In this document: positions 46,189-57,942 of the stretch, one piece after another
Numbering within the stretch: position 1 is the stretch's first letter
Layout of the letters: the number at the start of each line of letters is the position of its first letter
NCBI RefSeq assembly: GCF_043290135.1
Contig: NC_134700.1
Span: 243,731,088-243,795,087, forward strand
Source: Rhipicephalus microplus
Taxonomy: Eukaryota > Arthropoda > Arachnida > Ixodida > Ixodidae
DNA: 64,000 nt
Direction of reading: 5' to 3'
Made by a program: the position numbers and the translations under genes
Notes under the pieces: generated by a model
What the model was told of the DNA's origin: nothing
The model's input: only the letters and a program-made list of their open reading frames with translations
Database searches by the model: none

Positions 46189-46916
46189 AAAAAGGGCTGC
46201 AAGGCTCCTTTAAAAAAGACTTATAACTGGGATTTTGACTCATAGGTTCCGCGTCAGCTGTGCAGTGTGCGTTTTTACTGTGCCAAGCTTATCATAGTGG
46301 CCATATCATTTGGCAGCAGTAGCATTCTAAGTGAAAAGATGTATTAGAAGGCCTCCAACTCTTTTTGAGCTGACAAGTGCGGTGCACACATTTCATGTTC
46401 ATGGTCGCCTTCGCCGAGATTTGCAATGGGTGCTGTGGGGGTAGCTCGAATTTAGAACTGAACATCATTTTGTCTTATTCTCGTGGACACCATACTTCGA
46501 GACAGAAGGTGACGTACAGCACTGAGCTCGTGTTTGTGTATATTGGCAACATTTCTTGAATGAATCAAGTTTCACAGCTCCATGTGGGCCAGCACTAGTG
46601 CCTGTCACCACGAGTCTTTGCAAAGAGTGTTGCTGCTTACGGCGCATACTGTGTTGCTTGGTGCTCGTTTTCTTTCTTGCAAAATTGTTAACTGAGCTGA
46701 TCAGAGCTGTGAAATTGTTGGTTGTTAGGGCTGTGCTGCACAGAATTAATTCAAGGTCGCATTGTTGAAGCAGCAAAAAAAAAAAGTTGGACAAAGAAGG
46801 CATGAAACCACAAGACGAGCGGAAACTCGCAACTGAAGAAATTATGAAAAAAAAAATCATGAAATCGAGGTGAAACAAGGCAAACGTGAATCGCATCACA
46901 GCACATGTGCCGAGTA
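46189..46916. other. Intronic sequence, no gene seen
   Basis: No supported feature. Confidence 0.4.
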
Positions 46917-48070
46917 GGCTTGTGCAAATAGTGAATTTGAGGTTCGAAACGAATTCGAAGCGAATAGTGATTTAGATTGAATAATTTCGAATTGGATTCG
47001 AATGGTATATATGACTTATAAAAAGAAAGGAATATTTATCATGACCTAGCTAACCTGCACAATATTTCTTTTGAATTGAAATAGGGGCTCCATGCAAATG
47101 CCATTTTTTTTTCGATTAAAGGAATTCGAAACAACCTTTAGTAGTAGTTTCGGTAGGATGTGGGTGATAACCTGAAAGGTACTTAATGTTTTAAAATTTA
47201 TTTTACTTGGAGCAGATAAGCCGCGATAACAAGCTTATTAAAATGAAGAATTGATTTGAGGGTGACATGTTTCTTTAAATGGGCCCCTGCAACACTTTTT
47301 CAAGTAGCCATGGAGCCAGCGAACATGCTTGTTGCCTCACAAGTTTACCAGCGCTAAGTTTCTAGAATCAGTCCAGTACGAGCGGAGTTGCAATAATTTG
47401 TCTCACGCTGCAATTGCATTCTCTCATCTCGTCCCGATGAAATAGCTGCAAGTTAAGCAGGGGGGAATGGCATGGTGAAAGAGAATACGTTGCACGCACC
47501 TCACGAGCTTGAGCACTTCTTTTCGCGCTTTTCAGTGCGATCACGCTCATACTCGTGGAGAAGAGGCGGCCTCCCGCAGCGGTTCCGGTAACAATGAGCA
47601 CGCCATGCTCAAATCAGCCAATTGCTGTGTCCAGAGCAGTATATCCCTTCTTGGCTCTGACAAGTGATTTTTGAGCTTGTAGTGTCATTTGCAGAAGGAA
47701 GAAAGCAATTTTCAGCTTTGAAAATTCATTGTTAATGACAGGCCGCGTGCTGCGCTATAATATTTGCCTCGTGTGTTCTCGGTAGCCTCGACTACCGATC
47801 GGCAGCGTTTTCTGACCACGTTCAATAAGTGTTGCAGGGCCCCTTTAATTTTGAAAGGGGCTTCGTGGCAAAGCGAACTTGCCCCTGGATAGGTGCTTTC
47901 ACGGCTTAGCACCCCAACATTACAGGCGGTGACATGCGGATTAATATACACCTATTTGTTCATTGCGAATACTTTGAAAATATTTGATAATTTAAATTCG
48001 AATCGATGCGAATTTGAATACTCAATTATTCGTTCGAATATTCGAAGCATTTAAATATTCGCACAGGCCT
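46917..48070. repeat. AATATTCG-type composite repeat, copy 1
   Basis: Outer ends: GGCTTGTGCAAATAGTGAAT at 46917 and TAAATATTCGCACAGGCC near 48070. An inner module from about 47281 (GGGCCCCTGCAACACTTTTT) to about 47850 (GTGTTGCAGGGCCCCTTTAA) has its own inverted ends next to TTAA-like sequence. Copy 2 (61505-62632) is inverted and carries the inner module at the corresponding place. Confidence 0.8.
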
Positions 48071-48556
48071 AGTGCCAAGCATAAAAGCAAACTCTTTTTT
48101 TCATCAGTGACAATGATGCCTTACTGACATATGCACTTTCCACTCTTTCTATATGAAAAGCTTCAATCGCCTTTTGAGTAACCTTGCACCTATTTGTTGA
48201 GAGGACTTTTCTTATCTACAATAGTGAGAGAAAACCCTGCATGCTGTAGTGCAGTGCGAAATGCAAAGCATCCAATTTCGCCAGTTACTGAATGGACTCT
48301 GTTAAACTCACGTCAAGGTATCTGCTGGTCTGCCTTACCTACAAAATCCCAGAAGTAAGAGGGTTCCGATAGACAGCACTGTATTTACAAGGCACATACA
48401 TTAACCTTACATACTTTGTCCCACAGCCTTCGTTCTTAGTGCTGTTTTGCTCCAGTTTTCTGCTGGTGAGAGGGAGAAAATTTATAAAAGCAAAAAACAC
48501 TGACTTAACCCTGTACCCTTTGCCTACACTGCTCAAGCCACAGGACAGTTCGTGTG
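48071..48556. other. Intronic sequence, no gene seen
   Basis: No supported feature. Confidence 0.4.
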
Positions 48557-48762
48557 CTATCAGCGTCAAATGAAACCCGAACAGCGGCCAGCCTTCGCGG
48601 TGATATAGTGTGCGCCGTCCACTTATGACCATGGAGAGGCACGCATATATGTGCAGAGCTGTCAAACAGAATGCGCGCGCCGGTCAATGGCGATAACTGG
48701 ACGGCACACACTATACCGTTGTGAAGGCTTGCCGCTGTTTGGGTTTCATTTGACGCTGATAG
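48557..48762. repeat. 206-bp foldback element
   Basis: Arms of about 74 bp (48557-48630 and 48689-48762) are inverted copies. Both contain CTATCAGCGTCAAATGAAAC at the outside and TATAGTGTGYGCCGTCCA toward the inside. The spacer is about 58 bp. About eight mismatches and small gaps separate the arms. Confidence 0.9.
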
Positions 48763-50152
48763 TAATCATTGCTTACTATCTTATTTTTTAGTGATATTGA
48801 CTATTTACCAATCTCACTAGTCTGTTGCTACCAAATTAGTGTTATGAAAGTATGCCTTGTTCACAAGACTTGGTTATAGCCAACTCATAGTAATCTAGTG
48901 AATTTTTAATCACCTTTTGGAATTTCGAAGAAGATGGATAGAGCACTTGCTGGGATCTTGGATGATAATTCCAACATATATTGTCCTCGTATGAAAAGCG
49001 CAAATATAAAAACTGTATTGCCTTTAGCTCGAGCAACAATTTCAGTCCACAGCCACGCTCCATAGCCACACACACCTTGTTTCCCTTCGTTTTCTTGGGT
49101 GTTCTTTTCTAATAAATATTTCAGTTGCGAGTCAGCTGCTTCACGTTCACATGCAGCTGTACCAACCAGCCCAACTTTTATCTTGTTGCATAAACTCTAG
49201 AAAAAGAATGAAGATACATCGCACACACGTATGATGATGTGCGAGTAATGTGCTAATGTGTACACATCATGGGATACTCGAGATCCCTTATGGGAGAAGG
49301 CAGGGAAGGAACTTGGCTTGCGAAGCCAATACAGAGCAAGGTGCAAAGTTGTGGAGCTTGCGTCGCATCATGGTTTTATGCCACTTCAAAATATTCTGTT
49401 TTTATCTCTGCTTGTAAAGAACCAATCTTGAAAACGTTTAAGGTAGAATGCTTTTTGGTATCTAAGTAATAGCACAAACAAAGGTGGATAATGAATCAGG
49501 TTATGCAAATGGACCTAAAAGAATAAATGATATGTGATGGCTGCAGCAGATGAAAGTAAAGAAACCAATTTGAACAACCGAGTGGAATCACCGCTAGCTA
49601 AAATTAACCAGGCTTGTTATATAGCATGGAAGAAATTTTGTGACAACCATGAACTCATTTGCTGTTGCTGACACTCGTTTCCTCGTCCCTGTTCTATGAA
49701 ACCTGAGTGGTTAGAACTGCAACTGTTATGCCCTCTTTCATAAAAGCTGCCTGATGTAGAAGGTTGCATTGTGCGTGTTTCCATTAAGCATCCACGTAAT
49801 GGGAGGCAGAAATGAACAGTTTGAATGTTATAATTTTTATGAGGGCATGGTAAATACCGATTTTCTTGTAATGAGATACTACAAGTTTGATTAGTTTGTA
49901 AGCTTGTGAATAAAATATTTCCTATTTATTTTACATATTTTAGACTTAAAATCAGGTAAGAGCAGCATACTGTAACAGCAATAAACTCTCGGAATTATCA
50001 ACTCCTTGAAAAATTTATAGGTGTATACATATTGAGGTGCCTGCAATGAATCACGATGCACTGTTGAAAATGACAACTTGAATGTTTGTGTGCATGTAAT
50101 GCAATCTTTATGTAATACTAAGCATGTTGTGGTGACTTTCTATTATTTTCAG
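48763..50152. other. Intronic sequence, no gene seen
   Basis: AT-rich sequence up to the exon g acceptor, with no repeat ends recognised. Confidence 0.5.
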
Positions 50153-50397
50153 GCCCAAGCTCGCTGGCCAGTGCTTGTAAGACATGGCGTACTGCCAGCA
50201 CAACTGGCAAGGAACTGAGTGAAGAATGCAAGCCCCTGTCAGGTGGAACTCTACACGAGCAGTTGGCATCACAGGAGCTTCTGCAATCCAGCCAAGTGGC
50301 TGAACTGCCTCCAAGAAGGCAGTCGTTGGCCAGGAAGAAGAGGGTCGTGGACCAACAGTGCGGGAAATCTGGGCTTAAACATGAAAGGCAGGAGCAG
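50153..50397 (+). CDS. ICE1: Exon g: basic linker
   Basis: The acceptor TATTATTTTCAG and the donor GAGCAG|GTAGGC enclose 245 bp that are open in the required phase (GPSSLASACKTWRTASTTGK at the start, LPPRRQSLARKKRVVDQQCG near the end). The RRQSLARKKRVV stretch is a plausible nuclear localisation signal. The exon closes in phase 0. Confidence 0.75.
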
Positions 50398-51339
50398 GTA
50401 GGCCATTCTACTTTTGTCCTTTAAGGCGTAACGGTAGTTGTGTGCATGTTTAATTTTGTGCCTTCTGAAGTGAACTTGAAAGTGATCAACAAATTGCGCT
50501 GTATGAGTACGAAGGGCAGTCAAACAGTTGGTTCAGTGTACTGATGTTATGACTTATAACAATGCTTGCCTGCTCACTCTTGAAATAGGACCTCTGCATG
50601 GGCACACACTTTCCTTATTACTCCGGCCACTGTTGGGAGCAGCAATAGACGACTTCTTTCGGAATTCATCAGAGCTTAGCCATCACATTTTGTGATGGTT
50701 CTGTGTGATTGCAAAATTTGTTTCCTTGATGCCTATAGAAGATATTCAGGTTTGGTGCTCGGGCAACGCTGGGTGCGCCCGTCATTTTTTGTTGATGCCG
50801 TCATGGAATCGCCCACTAGCATATTTACAGCCCCTTCATGCCCGAATTATGATACAGTGTCTACTAATTTGTCAAATTCACATCATAATTCCATAGCACT
50901 CAATATTGCATTCTAAGAAAATTAAGCATGTTTTGTGTGAATTCCAGTCATTGATTTCAATTTGTATTTAATAAAATACTTCATTTTTCTGCAGTCAGTC
51001 ATTTTCCATTTTGATATGGAAAGAATGAAATCACAGGCTTCACTTGTGTGCACATTTAGTTCTTGATTGTATTCACTTTGTGAAAAGAAAAGTAGTGCTT
51101 TTGACTTTGGTCCTGCGGCGTGGATTGTGGAAGGACCCGTTGAACATTGCAGTACCTTTGCGAAAGTGATCGATTACAGTGATATACAACAGGCGAAAGT
51201 TAAATCAAGACATACGGGCCATCTAAAACGTTCAGTTCATCCAACGAGCAATGTATCTTGCTCTCTTTTCACCACTGTTGACATACCGTATTTGATAGAT
51301 ATTTTATTTTGTTGTTGTTCATAACCAGCTATTGACCTA
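50398..51339. other. Intronic sequence, no gene seen
   Basis: No supported feature before the Tigger at 51340. Confidence 0.5.
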
Positions 51340-51792
51340 CAGTGGACTCCCAATAAAGGAAACTTGCTTAAACGAAAATGCCTCATTAACGAAACTAAAT
51401 GGGCTCATATGGCTAGATTTCTATGAGTTGGGTAGTAAAACTCATCGGTTAATCAAAACAGTGCTTACTTGTCATTTACGGTTAAACGGCACAAACTCTA
51501 AACAGCATAGACTCGCTCAGGCCAAAGGTAATCTCATAACCATGGCAACACCTCGAGACAAGCCAATCCAGTAGCCATTTTCGCTTGTGGTGGCTGTGGG
51601 AGCAGAGTCGGCGAGTCAGTTGTGTGTTAGGTCTATTTGTGTGGCTAAGTGAGGTAGATCACGGTGTTATTTCAGCTTGATGGAAAGAAAGCGGCCACAC
51701 CATGCACTCTCGCTTGAAAAACAGCTGCAAATTCTTCTGGAGTTTGATCAAAGCGGCCTGCCCAAGACGGAGGTGGCGAAAAAAAAAAAAAA

Positions 51793-52555
51793 GGCAGCGT
51801 ATCCACGTGGCGAATGATGGAGAGTGGGGCGAAGCATCCATCTGTCCATTCGTTCTTGCTTCCATCCGTCGATGCGTCCGTCTGTGTGACCGTGCATGCG
51901 TGCGTGCGTCTGTTCGTGCATCCGCACGTCCATCCGTGCGTCCGCCCCTGCGTTCGTCCATGCATCCACTCCTGCGTCCGTCCATTTGTCCGTGCAGCCA
52001 TCCGTGCGTCCGTCCATGCATCTGTCTGTGTGTTTGTTCGTCCATCTAGTCAGCACTCCAAGTACCACCATCTCGCATCTTTTCATCATATATTCCGCAT
52101 ATAGAAGCACCGCCATCCAGCGGACATTCCAAGGTATAAACGAGAGGTGGCACACGCACACTTTCTTGCGGCTTGCTCTTCGTGTCTACTGCCCACCTTT
52201 AACCCCCTTGAGTTCATGGTATATACTAGTTCACTGTATTCATGGCACTACGGCCCAACGCTCGCTAAACCTGTCTAAAACCAAGGAGGTTACGCCTAGC
52301 GAGTATAACGTAGCAACCCTTTCTTGTCAGATAGTGCTCAATGTACATGCCAATGGCTGCTAATGGGGAATGAGAGACAGGAGAATTCGGCTTTTAGTTC
52401 ACGCGCACACTGCGATTTTTTTTTTGTTCAACAACGTACAGGAGAAATCTCCCACCGGCACCACCTTGCAGGTCAAAACATTAGACATGTTACGCACTAC
52501 TACAAGAGACCAACGGGTGCCGCTTTAAGGAGCTTCGCTCCTAAAATATAACATC
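51793..52555. repeat. GGGGCGAAGC-ended repeat, copy 1
   Basis: GGGGCGAAGC at 51826 and GGAGCTTCGCTCCT at about 52529 are inverted ends of a family also present at 60381-60777. Both copies continue beyond this motif with CACTCTCCATCATTCG/CACTCATCATCATTCA-type sequence next to a homopolymer (A12 at 51779, T13 at 60812). Confidence 0.65.
51836..52046. repeat. GTCC/ATCC-type minisatellite
   Basis: About 210 bp of degenerate 4- to 8-bp units (CCGTCCAT, GCGTCCGT, CATCCGTG). The repeat leaves all six frames open for 60-150 codons, none of them a gene. Confidence 0.95.
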
Positions 52556-52719
52556 CCGAAATCGACGCTGTCGTGTTTCTGCAAAGACAGAGAAAAGACT
52601 GAAGGCGCTTTAAAAAACGGGGCCTTTACATCTAAACGAATGCGGATGTGGACGATGTTTTATGAACAACATGAAAAAGTTCTTTTTCTGTGGTTCAAGC
52701 GTGCACAGAGTTCCAGTTA
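52556..52719. other. Residual host Tigger or repeat sequence
   Basis: Lies between two nested insertions; origin not resolved. Confidence 0.3.
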
Positions 52720-53826
52720 CCGTATTTACTCGATTCTACCGCGCCCTCGATTGTAACGCGCACCCGATTTCCACCGCGAAAAAAAAAAAAAAGCAAAACA
52801 TCGATTGCAACGCGCACCCATTTTTCTCGCTGGTTTGCACGATCACACCACTCGAAAAAACTACTCCTTTCGGGAGCGTCTTCCATTTAAATATGAGGTA
52901 CTGGCGAAGCTTGTGCCCATATGACGTGTAACAGAGCATTGCCGTCACTGTAGTTTTACCGTGGACCGATGTCAGCACGCGAACTTGTTTCGCCCCCTTC
53001 TTCTCTACGGTTGTGGTGCCAGGCATGTCGAAGTAAAGAGGCGTCTGATCGGCATTCCCGATTTGCCCAAGCAGGTAGCCGTTGTTGCGCCGCAAGTTTA
53101 GGACGAACCTCTGAAAACTGTGAAGCTTTTCATCGTACTCCTCAGCAAAACTTTTCGCATATACATGTTCCCCTTCGGAGGGAAAAGCCTTTCCTCTTCA
53201 TAAAGTTAGTTAGCCAGAACCTGCTCGCTTTAAACTGGCTCTGCATTAGACCTTTTTCTAAGACTAATTGCATAGCTCGCACTTGGAGCAGTTCTGTCGT
53301 CACAGGCCGCTGTGCCGCTCGCTGCTCAAGCACATACTCGCCGAGCAGCTCTTTAATTTGCGGAAACCGACCCTGCTGTGGTCCACTGAAGCCTTTGCAT
53401 GAAGCTTTGCTGTCGACAGTTTTCTGCTTTTGTTTCCGCCGGTCCCGCACGCACGTTTCGGGAACTCCGAACAACCACGATGCGGCCTGATTTCCGTCCG
53501 TTTCTGCACATGCGATGACTTTTCTTTTAAAAGCGGCATCGTGGTGCACGCGAGTTTTCGGAGTCGGCCCTTCCACGCCGTCGATGCTAATGCACTACTA
53601 GATGACGAACTCCTCAGCACACGTACGAAGTGCCGCACATGGGAAACACATAGGCAGAAATGGCCGACGCGCCATGCCGACGCACGTAGGGGGTGGCCAT
53701 TTTGGATTGGCCGATGGCAATAGATTGACCGTAATTTTTTTTGTTCGTACTCGATTCTAACGCGCATGCGATATATGAACTCGCTTAACCGGAAAAAAGG
53801 TGCGCGTTAGATTAGAGTAATTACGA
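52720..53826 (-). mobile_element. Nested, internally deleted Tigger
   Basis: The left end CGTATTTACTCGATTCTACC and right end TTAGATTAGAGTAATTACGA are inverted, with TA flanks (52718-52719 and 53827-53828). On the minus strand an N-terminal transposase part (53576-53142: HHDAAFKRKVIACAETDGNQ, FPQIKELLGEYVLEQRAAQR, ASRFWLTNFMKRKGFSLRR) is followed by the start of the DDE core (53095-52790: IGNADQTPLYFDMPGTTTVE, KTLPKGVVFSSGVIVQ). The coding sequence stops there and the element passes straight to its terminus, so the second and third catalytic residues are lost. Confidence 0.85.
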
Positions 53827-54931
53827 TAACCCATAAGCGGTAATTCTTGAGTAGAAAGCTTGAGAGATGGCCATGCAAATTGGAGTTGAGAACTTCATCT
53901 TAAGCGACGGATGGCTCAGCCGCTTCAAAACACGCCATGGCCTAGTCTTCAAAGAAATCTCAGGTGAGAGCGCTGCAGTCAACAGGGACATTTGCACCGA
54001 CTGGCAACAGGCGTGGCTTAGGGAAATTTTGATGAGCTTTGAGCCACGAGACGTTTTCAACCTCGACGAGATGGGTTTTTTTTCTAAGGCGCTTCCATCA
54101 AATACTCTCACCTTCAATGGCGAAGCCTGAAGTAGAGGAAAACACAGCAAAGATTGCATCACTGTGCGGGTGGGTGCAAACATGGCAGGAGATCAGAAAT
54201 CGAAGCTGTTGGTAATAGGAAAATCAAGGCACCCACGTTGTTTCAAAGGCGTTCAACACCGTCCCGTTGCGTACCATGCGAACGGAAAAGCGTGGATGAC
54301 CATGGCCATTTTCCAAAAGTGGCTATGGCAGGAAGACGCAAGATTTACAAGGCGAGGCAGGAAAGTTGTCCTCATCGTGGATAATTGCCCAGCTCACAAT
54401 CAGGTTGAAAGACTCCAAGCCATCACTCCGGAGTTCTTGCCAGCCAGTGCAACGGCAGTGATCCAGCCGATGGATCAAGGGGTTATTCAGAACATTAAAG
54501 TTCATTACCGCAGACAATCACTCCATCGAATGCTGCTTTCTGCAGACAGCGGCAAATGCTACAGCATAGGTTTATTGGCAGCCATCCACATTTTGGCTCG
54601 TGCGTGGGAGCAAGTGAAGGCAACAACAATACACAGATGTTTTCATCGTGCTGGCTTTCGAGTGCAAGAAGCAGTGCCTGATGAAGAAAAAAGCCCTGCT
54701 GATGCCGACATTGAGGCAGTATTCAGTGAGGCCGTGCCCTCTGCCCCTTTCACGCTGCAGGACTACGAATCAGTTGATGAAAATGTTCATACCTGTCGAA
54801 GAAATGATTGCCGAAGTGCAAGATGTGGATCAACCTTCCAGCGATGAATTTGATGACAATATTGCTAGTGCAGTGGTGCCACCAGACCGATCAGTTAAAG
54901 AGGCTGTTGAACTTTTGCAGCGCTATTTTAA

Positions 54932-57900
54932 GGGGGGATGCTACACCTTCCAAAAACTCTTTTATTTTTGCGAGTACCTCAGTCAAATTTGGAGAGCCTA
55001 TGTAGATTTTACTGCTGATTTCAAAAATCTAATGCTTTTTTTGCTGTGACAATTATTTTTAAAGATATAATGAACTGCGACTTTTTCAATTAAGGCCTAA
55101 TTACGGTAGCTAATTAACTGTAACTTGGATATTGATGTGCAACCTATAGAACCAATTCGGTATGTTCACAGTGTGCAATAAAGTATAAATCATTGTTCTG
55201 GGCTATTTCGAAGCAAAGTTGTGGGATGTTGAATATGACATGAAAAATTTCCCCATCTACACTTGAAACAAAAGATCCATTTAGAGAATTTTCTCCAAAA
55301 ATTATTACAATAAAACTTACTTTACGACACATCCCCTGCATTTATCTTCGAAACAAAAAAGAAATCGTAATGATAACCCAGATAGAACAAGAGATATTGC
55401 TCCGGCATAATGGGAAGCACATGAAAATTGTCGTTTTGAGAAATCGAGAAAAAACGTGGGCACACATTTTTATTGCAGAAGATGCAACAAGACAACCTCA
55501 AAACGCACCAGAAGCATAGTCTGAATGCATTCTGTGCTCATGCCTCCTCTTCACTAGCTTCCGGAGTTCCAATGAGGCTGTTCTTTTCTTGTTGGAGACA
55601 ATGCTGCGACGGTGGTCTTTTTCTCTCGCTCTCCTGGCACCAGTACTTGTCGCATTCATGTCCATTTCACCTAAGATTGCCGTTGCAGAATTCAAATTGC
55701 CCGTGTTGAAGCGCAGCACTGCTTCTGCAACAGCTGCTTCAACAGCGAACAGGGACGCATGGTGCTCCTTGGGGGCCAAACTCCAGATTACCGAATGTAG
55801 GCTCTCGTTGGAGTTCTGCGTTTTGCCGCGTTCGCACCTCTGAAGCAGGGCTCTTTCCGAAAGCCGGCTATAAACCGGTAGTAATGCCTCTGCCACGTCT
55901 TTCGGTAGATTGTAGGCATGCCTGGGGTCGGGCTCACCCTTTGCTTTTGCGGCATTGTGCCGACACCATGAAGTTTCACCAGCTGGGCACAGACTGTGGT
56001 CCGAGCATTCATCAGTGGAGGTGACGTGGCGGTATGTGGCCATCACAGCCTTTTGCATCTCGCCCACGTCACCTTCATGCGATTTCAGAGCCCGGCCATA
56101 ATATGTGCTCAGCCTGGTGATCAGCTCACCTGTGAGCCTGCCTTTTCCACCAAGGCCTCTTTTCCCATCGCACTTTTGTTTCTGCACCAGGTTTCTCAAT
56201 GCGGTGCCCATCCGTTTCTGTACATGATTAATACACTTCTGCACGTCAATGTAACCATACACCTTGGCTTCTTGTATGGCGCAAAATGTCCTAGAGTCTC
56301 CATCAGACAGCATAGTTGTGTAGCACAGGCCATGGCGTTCAAGCGACCTCTGAAATAGAATTAGAGCCGCCTCCACTTTCATTTGCCCCGCTTTGCTGTT
56401 CGTATTTTTTTGGCATTTGTGGTTAGCCTTCCATTCTTGATAGCCCTCACTACTAGGCTTTGGGCCCACATCGCAGCCTAGGCAAAAGTTGGAAAGAACG
56501 ACGTAGTCCAACACGTAGCCACTAAATAATTCGATAACTGTGCCCACGCCGATGTGGGAAGAATGGCCTCGCGTCTTCCACGTGCCGTCGTAGCTAACAA
56601 CAATATTGCCCCGGTGGCCGAAGCACAAGTCATCATAAATTGTTCTAACCTTTTCCGCACATTCGCTCATAGCGGACTCAGCCGCTCGCGTTGCAGCGGG
56701 TGCCAGCGTGTTCTTCAAATGCCGCTGAAACGTCTTGTGGTGCATACCGCGGTGTGAGATGCCCATTGTTGCGAAAATATCGTTCATTTTCGTTTGGCCG
56801 TTGCCGGTAGCCATCATCGCCCTCGAAGCGAGAAGATTTACTTCAAACGGATTGCACGTTTTCGTGCCGTTCGCGCGGGGCAAAGTCCATTCATTCGCGA
56901 TCTCGCCGCACCTTTCACACTGCACTAGCACTTTCACGGCAAGTCCGTAGTCCCGATCCCCTCTGACGATCGTAGCCGGTCCGTGGCAGGCTTTGCAACA
57001 CAAGGCACCCATTATCGCGTTTAGGATATCTAGACGCATAAGCAGATAAGGAGCAGCATGGTCCGAGTCCTGTGCGGTTGCCTCGCTACAACTCGCGGTG
57101 AAAAAGTCAATTTTCCGTGCAGTTGCTGGCGCCGATGAAAGCCGGTCGAGCGTCGCTTTCTTCCGGGCATGATTTTCTTCAACTTCGGCGTTTGTCACCA
57201 CCTTGGCGTCGATTCGTAGTCGTCCGGAGTTCGCTTCACCGTCATCGTCGTCGGAGGCAACGCGCTCGGTCGCACCATCGCTGAACGGCCGCGGAGCGTC
57301 GACACATCGTTCGTCGGAGTCAACCAAGGGCTCTGATGACTTCGTAGACTTTCTCCCACGACCTTTGCGTTTCCTGCGACCAAATGCGTGCACGGTCCGA
57401 TACTTTTTTGCGTTTCCAGGCATGGCGATACGATCAGAAGCTTCAGAGTGCTCTGCCGATTTCGAGGCGTCACAGCGGTAACCCTTTCAAAATGGCGTCG
57501 GGTCGCGTATGCAGGCGCAAGCCGCGAGCTTCCAGCCAACCGGAAAGCGCCATTTCAGTCACGTGTGCCGTTTAGCCAATGGCAGTGAGCGCGGCTCCTC
57601 GTCTTTGAGGCCCCGTTTTTTGAGCCGGGGAAACGCTCAATGTTGCTTACTGATAAAAAAAAAAACAGCTGAAAACGCGTTCTTTCAAACAAGACCAAAA
57701 TGGCGCCGATCGAGCGCGTAGTTCCCGCGTATCATAGAGCCGAAACCTGCGCTATTCGCCCTCAATTTAAAGGGCAGGACGCCCGTTTTCGGTTTTTTAA
57801 AGTTGAATAACGATAAAAGTTGATGGTATTCGGCTATGAAATTTTGTAAATAGGTGCGCAATGATGTCGGGAACGCGAAAAGAAGGTCCGCGAAAACTCG

Positions 57901-57942
57901 ATTTTTTGGCTGATTTTCGGTCCCGAAGTGCCGCGTCCCCCC
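54932..57942 (-). mobile_element. Intact TTAA-flanked DNA transposon with Mutator-domain transposase
   Basis: The ends are GGGGGGATGCTACAC at 54932 and its inverted partner GTGCCGCGTCCCCCC ending at 57942. TTAA is present on both sides (54928-54931 and 57943-57946). The insertion is inside the host Tigger coding sequence: the frame reads RYF before it and KHKACPEF after it with a single TTAA, so the target duplication is exactly four bases. It is 3011 bp and contains one long minus-strand gene. A TTAA target is known for piggyBac, Kolobok and Sola3, not for classical Mutator elements (8-11 bp). Confidence 0.85.
55498..57423 (-). CDS. Transposase, Mutator-like domain family (PF20700-like), 641 aa, apparently intact
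   Basis: An uninterrupted ORF from ATG (57423) to stop. A basic N-terminus (KKYRTVHAFGRRKRKGRGRK) is likely a nuclear localisation signal. A low-complexity acidic region covers residues 30-110, and a zinc-ribbon-like pair C143xxC146 and C169xxC172 follows. The catalytic core has Asp279 in VVSYDGTWKTRGHSSHIGVG, with CLGC at 314-317, Asp374 or Asp376 in TTMLSDGDSRTF, a Cys/His motif C397INH400, and Glu540 in NSNESLHSVIWSL. The order Asp, Asp, Cys-His, Glu is that of RNase-H-fold transposases of the Mutator-like domain family common in ticks and other arthropods. The basic C-terminus (LRKLVKRRHEHRM) may bind DNA. No stop or frameshift is visible, unlike every other transposase here, so recent activity is plausible. 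Confidence 0.85.
   Translation of the reverse strand: MPGNAKKYRTVHAFGRRKRKGRGRKSTKSSEPLVDSDERCVDAPRPFSDGATERVASDDDDGEANSGRLRIDAKVVTNAEVEENHARKKATLDRLSSAPATARKIDFFTASCSEATAQDSDHAAPYLLMRLDILNAIMGALCCKACHGPATIVRGDRDYGLAVKVLVQCERCGEIANEWTLPRANGTKTCNPFEVNLLASRAMMATGNGQTKMNDIFATMGISHRGMHHKTFQRHLKNTLAPAATRAAESAMSECAEKVRTIYDDLCFGHRGNIVVSYDGTWKTRGHSSHIGVGTVIELFSGYVLDYVVLSNFCLGCDVGPKPSSEGYQEWKANHKCQKNTNSKAGQMKVEAALILFQRSLERHGLCYTTMLSDGDSRTFCAIQEAKVYGYIDVQKCINHVQKRMGTALRNLVQKQKCDGKRGLGGKGRLTGELITRLSTYYGRALKSHEGDVGEMQKAVMATYRHVTSTDECSDHSLCPAGETSWCRHNAAKAKGEPDPRHAYNLPKDVAEALLPVYSRLSERALLQRCERGKTQNSNESLHSVIWSLAPKEHHASLFAVEAAVAEAVLRFNTGNLNSATAILGEMDMNATSTGARRAREKDHRRSIVSNKKRTASLELRKLVKRRHEHRMHSDYASGAF

Noticed and set aside
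51659..52363. Overlapping Arg/Thr- or Cys/Val-rich ORFs of 96-155 codons
   Set aside because: They are frames of the GTCC-type minisatellite.
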